This document shows, in pieces, positions 59,471-64,000 of a DNA stretch of 64,000 bases (the first letter of the stretch is position 1; the number at the start of each line of letters is the position of its first letter). The notes below the pieces were generated by a model that saw only the letters and a program-made list of their open reading frames with translations, was not told the origin of the DNA and made no database searches. Made by a program: the position numbers and the translations under genes. This DNA is from Bagarius yarrelli (taxonomy: Eukaryota > Chordata > Actinopteri > Siluriformes > Sisoridae): positions 565,501 to 629,500 of the forward strand of contig VCAZ01000132.1 of the NCBI GenBank assembly GCA_005784505.1, given 5' to 3'.

Positions 59471-60165
59471 TAGGTACCCATAGGATTATTTTTTATAGGT
59501 GCCATAGGATTATTTTTTATAGGTGCCATAGGATTATTTTTTATAGGTGCCATAGGATTATTTTTTATAGATATTTTTTATAGTACCCATAGGATTATTT
59601 TTTATAGGTACCATAGGATTATTTTTTATATAGGTACCATAGGATTATTTTTTATAGGTACCATAGGATTATTTTTTATAGGTACCATAGGATTATTTTT
59701 TATAGGTGCCATAGGATTATTTTTTATATTTTTATAGGTGCCATAGGATTATTTTTTAAAGGTGCCATAAGGATTTTTTTTTTTAAAGGTGCCATAGGAT
59801 TATTTTTTAAAGTTATAGGTGCCATTATTTTTTATAGGTGCCATAGGATTATTTTTTATAGGTGCCATAGGATTATTTTTTAAAGGTGCCATAGGATTAT
59901 TTTTTTATAGGTGCCATAGGATTATTTTTTAAAGGTGCCATAGGATTATTTTTTATAGGTGCCATAGGATTATTTTTATAGGTGCCATAGGATTATTTTT
60001 TATAGGTGCCATAGGATTATTTTTAAAGGTGCCATAGGATTATTTTTTATAGGTGCCCATAGGATTATTTTTTATAGGTATATTTTTAAAGTGACCATAG
60101 GATTATTTTTTATAGGTGCCATAGGATTATTTTTTAAAGGTGCCATAGGATTATCCGTTTTTTAT
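59471..60165. repeat. 24-bp minisatellite, block 4
   Basis: The same unit as at 44246-48508, about 29 copies by length, within the duplicated clcc1 segment. Confidence 0.96.
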
Positions 60166-60239
60166 AGTTTTAAAATCAACTACTGATTTTTGCATCACTA
60201 TAATACAGACCGCTGATTGTGCCAACAATTTACATGGAT

Positions 60240-60430
60240 TTACATTTGAAAAGAAATTTGGCAGACAAACTCATCCAGAGCGAATTACATTTATTTATAC
60301 AGCTAAGCAATTGGTGGTTAAGGGCCTGGTTCAGTGGCACAGCAATGGTAACTTGGTGGTGTTGGCAATCAAACCTACAATCATCTGGTTAGCAGCCGAA
60401 CACCTTAACCATTGAGCTACCACTTCCACC
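60240..60430 (+). mobile_element. SINE-like repeat, duplicated copy
   Basis: Nearly identical to 48640-48830 and flanked by the same sequence, so it was copied with the segment. Keeps TTTGGCAGACAAACTCATCC, which is missing in the 48640 copy, so that copy has a small deletion. Confidence 0.65.
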
Positions 60431-61628
60431 ATTTATCATCTCCTGTAACTCCTCACCAATTGCAAAAGACCAGGTAAAACTTCAGCCCCAAATAGGTGTA
60501 TCCCCCAGTCTAAAGACTTTGTGGGCCCCTTTCTTTACAAAGATTATTAAAAAAATCCCTTCTATCAATCCAAATACTCAAAACATCCGCATTTTGGAGC
60601 TAATACATACAATAACAACTGCACTGATACCTGTAGTAATAAAGTGTCTGACACTGCAGAGCTCCATTACAGCTCAATTGGAAAAAGGGCCGTTAACCAG
60701 TGACTGAATAACATCCTAAAGAACCACAAACCCTGTGTGAGCTTTGCCCGATTACTTGTGTGAATTTAATTTGAAAGATTTAACATTGTTTATCACAAAC
60801 TTAGCCAGCTCTCCAAGCTGACATTAGCTGGCAACTGGATCAGAAGCTTCGTAAATAACAGCGAGCAACAAAAAAAAATAAATTTAAGGTAGGCTTTAAG
60901 ATTTTTCTTTGTTTTGATACCAAGGTGGTTGAATGGTGGAACTTCCTGTCAATGTCAGACCAGACAAGTCACTGACTGTTCTTAAGAGATGATGGAAGAC
61001 CTACTTTTTTCTTAAATACCTAAAATAGCAATGGATTGAAAAAAAATATATAAATGTAATAATATAAATGTAAATCCCATCAGGCACTTTCACTTTGCTC
61101 TTCTCAGTCTACAAACGTCTGCCTTCAACTAACACTACGACCACAGGGACAGAATGATAATTAACTCTAAACGATTATTCTAATAGTCGATTTATCAGCT
61201 CCTTTTCTGGCTTATGCAACAAGTTTGTTGTAACTAATTATATTTTTAATACTTATATATATTTAAAACTTCAAATACTTGAACTTAATCTTGAATAAAT
61301 CATAAAGACTTTTGGTGAAACTTGTCCACACTCGACTGCTTTGGCTTTGCTTAGTCTTCCACTATTGAGGACCAAATTACGGTGATGCAACACAGCGCCA
61401 TGCTGGTTAAACCGCACATCTGAGATCAAATGACAAGTACACATCAAAAATATTTGTTGCCAGTTTTTATTGTTAATAATGTCGACTAATCGTTTCAGCC
61501 CTGAGACTGGGCCACATTTCACACCACATACACGTGATTTTTTTTTCTAATGTGGTACAGATCAGACACGACTAATAACCGTGCACATGGATTCAGATAT
61601 TTTTAGTTCGGCTGTTCATATTAATTTT

Positions 61629-63560
61629 TTTAATACCGCGATAGATGAGAAATCTGGGAGATCTGGGAGATGTACCATCTGGTAAAAAAACGAACTATTC
61701 GCTGTTTAATAATGTTTTATAAAATTAATCTTCCAAACCAAACAATTTTAAACAAGCAAAAATAAAAGGGTGTTCTATTGAATCAAATGCCTTATAGAAG
61801 TGGATTAAGAGAATAAATGTTGATTTTGTGTAAAAACTTTTTAGTCTATTAGCATATATAAGGGTAATGATTTTAAAATCAGTCTTTAGTAATAAAATTG
61901 GTCTAAAATTATCTAAAATGTTAGGATCCTTGTCAGCTTTGGGAATTAAAGTTAATATACCTTGTTTTATAGTGGAAGGAAATGTTGTAGACTCGGTTGC
62001 TTCTTTTAACATAAGCAGAAACGGTTCCTTTAATATTATCCAAAAACGTCTATGGAAATAGGCAGTGAGGCCATCAGTACCTCCAAAGACAAACCACCTA
62101 CTGTATCATTCAACACTTCCGGAGTAATGTCAGAATCACATAGCGCTACAAATACCTCATCTATAAGAAAAAGATCTTTAATGTGACTGAAAAAGGATTC
62201 TGCATCATCCAAGGAAAAGGTTGAGGAATATAATTTATTGTAAAAGGAGACAACTTCCTTAGTGATCAAAGCTGGATCTGTAATCTCCTCAACCTGGATT
62301 AATAAGACTTTAATTGAAAGTCTTTCTTGCCTTCTTTTCCCTAACCGACAGAAGTATGATGTACTTCTCTCCCCATCCTCAATCTATTTTTGGCCCTGGA
62401 CCTGATAAAAGCCCCTTTAGCTTTTTAAAGCATCAAGTTCATTTATAAGACTTTGTAGTTTCTGTTTATCGTCAACAGTAATTGAAGTTTTATTATAGTA
62501 GATATTAATTTATTTAATAATATCATATATTTCAGAGGCTCTGTTACCTCTATTAAGTGTTTTTCATTACTTACCGAATATTGTCTTACTTTAAATTTAA
62601 AGGGACTCCCATATAGAAATATGATACAATGGATTCATCGGACATCACATTAGATACAGTTTGCCCTAATTACTTCATTAAATGACTGTCATTGTAATAA
62701 ACTAGAATTGAATTTCCAGTTACCCTTTATTGTTTCGGCTAACACCTGAAGGTTAAAACTCAAGAGGGGCTGCTGACATAAAGCAGTCAAAAAAGATCAT
62801 AACTGAGGCTGTAGTTAACCAAAAATCTATCCTTGAGTTAATTGCATTATTTGGTTTGGACCAAGAATATTGTTTAGTGATAGGATATTTAACCAACAAT
62901 GTGCGAGTGTGACAAAAATCTGTTATTTCCAGGTTAAAAGTACTTTGGTGGCATCTGGACAGATATCTTTCTAGCCATTCATCACTAATCATGTTAAAAT
63001 CACCACCCATTACTATATATTCGAAGTTGGATAGGTGAGTTTAAGGATTACAATACTATTGGAAATGTCTGAAATCAACTGTGTTTCGAAGAATACTATT
63101 AAAACCGTAAATGTTGACCAAAATATAGTAATGATCATCCACATTGAGGACACAAATCAGCCAGTGACCATTAGTACTAAATCTAGATGCTACTAATTTA
63201 CCAGGTGAGTTACAAAACAAAACAGCGACACCTGCTGATCTAGTGGACTTTTGATTAAAGATAATTTTGTCTCCCCACTAAGTTACCCCAAATTTTGGCA
63301 TCTTTTGGTTCTAAGCGTTTCTTGTAACAAAATAAAATGTGCTTTTTCACCCTTGCAAAACAAGAATAATGATTTTCTCTTAGTGATCTCTCTTAACCCC
63401 CCAGCATTAGGTGAAATACAAGCCCCTCTGTAATATACCTGTTTTCCAACATCTCTTGCTTCTTGTATCTTTGGCCACAGTGCAATGCGGGTCTTCTTGT
63501 CAGCTTTACACTGATCTCTAATGGAGTTCTTTGCAGATTGCATGATCCTTGGTCATCCTC
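61629..63560 (-). mobile_element. L1/Tx1-like LINE, endonuclease and start of reverse transcriptase
   Basis: On the minus strand, 63543-63283 has GGLREITKRKSLFLFCKGEK and FILLQET, the start of an apurinic-type endonuclease. 63010-62753 has GGDFNMISDEWLERYLSRCH and SRIDFWL, its catalytic GDFN and downstream motifs. 62012-61725 has GILTLIPKADKDPNILDNFR and YKAFDSIEHPFIFACLKLFG, the first reverse transcriptase motifs. Stops and frame breaks are present. It ends at GIKK, exactly where the piece at 58395 continues. Confidence 0.8.
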
Positions 63561-64000
63561 CCCAGCGCATCTCGGTGGATCCTCTGTGGTGTGGATCCTC
63601 TGTGGTGTGGATCCTCTGTGTGAACTGCATGATGACACGCCTTGTTTTGTTTTTATCCCGTCTGTAACTAATGTTCGAGGACCATGATGGAGAGATTTTT
63701 ATTAGTAGGTCAGCCCCGTTTCACGTATGTCTTCTCCTTCCTTTTTCTTTCAGTCCATGAATCCTAAGATTTCACCGGTGTTTGTATCGTTCTAGCTCCA
63801 TTAAGTCTGCGTTCTCTTTGCTTACAGCTGATAGTTTGCGGACTGAGGATTTGTATCTAAGTTTTGCACGCATTGATTTCTGCTGAGTTAAAACTCTCCT
63901 GCTTTGGCTATGTTAGTTAGCATGGCGGAGTTCTGCTGTAACCGGAAGCCCAGTGGATAAACTTTATCCGATAGCTGCTTAATCGCTTCCAAGACCCGTA
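63561..64000 (-). other. probable LINE 5' region
   Basis: Upstream of the LINE endonuclease in its own orientation. Contains three copies of GTGGATCCTCTGTGGT in a row at about 63575-63620. No further coding motif recognised. Confidence 0.35.

Larger units (their letters stand above)
58396..61628 (-). pseudogene. partial clcc1 duplicate, middle part with minisatellite
   Basis: Matches 42776-49800 in order: the distal part of exon 5 (58396-58490), exon 4 with a 78-bp deletion (58679-58825, donor changed to AA|GTGAAA), a decayed exon 3 (58884-58980), a shortened spacer (59130-59470), minisatellite block 4 (59471-60165), the SINE-like repeat (60240-60430) and intron flank. Exon 5 is cut exactly where the LINE begins. 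Not a working gene. Confidence 0.88.

Overview
The window is nuclear DNA of a ray-finned fish (teleost). The evidence is three vertebrate genes split into short exons with consensus GT-AG borders, strong AT richness, and interspersed repeats typical of fish (tRNA-derived SINEs, Tc1-like and hAT DNA transposons, DIRS-like and Ty3/gypsy-like retroelements, L1/Tx1-like LINEs). I could not fix the species; the repeat types would suit a catfish or characin lineage, but that is a weak inference. No bacterial genes, CRISPR arrays, rRNA genes or free-standing tRNA genes were seen.

All three recognisable genes are on the minus strand. lpar3 (lysophosphatidic acid receptor 3) occupies about 766-9060 with two coding exons and a probable non-coding first exon. 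mcoln2 (mucolipin-2, a TRPML endolysosomal cation channel) occupies 15378-22659 in twelve recognised coding exons that join in frame to 538 residues. clcc1 (chloride channel CLIC-like 1, an ER membrane protein) occupies 40098-50428 in nine exons that join in frame to 546 residues. lpar3 and mcoln2 are also neighbours on human chromosome 1; clcc1 is elsewhere on that chromosome. No functional link between the genes is implied.

Between mcoln2 and clcc1 (about 22.7-40 kb) lie mostly repeats: two DIRS-like relics in opposite orientation, SINEs, a Tc1-like relic and a decayed Ty3/gypsy element. The third intron of clcc1 (counted from the listed exons: between 43472 and 50064, which is its second) holds a degenerate hAT-like element in which a 24-bp minisatellite has expanded in three blocks, separated by near-identical 620-bp spacers of transposase-derived sequence.

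Upstream of clcc1 (about 51.7-64 kb) is a mosaic of partial, decayed copies of clcc1 exons and introns, including a fourth minisatellite block. These copies are interleaved with an L1/Tx1-like LINE that has been split in two by the duplicated clcc1 segment. This duplication mosaic, with the hAT-hosted minisatellite, is the most unusual structure here. It looks like genome rearrangement, not a new biochemical system.
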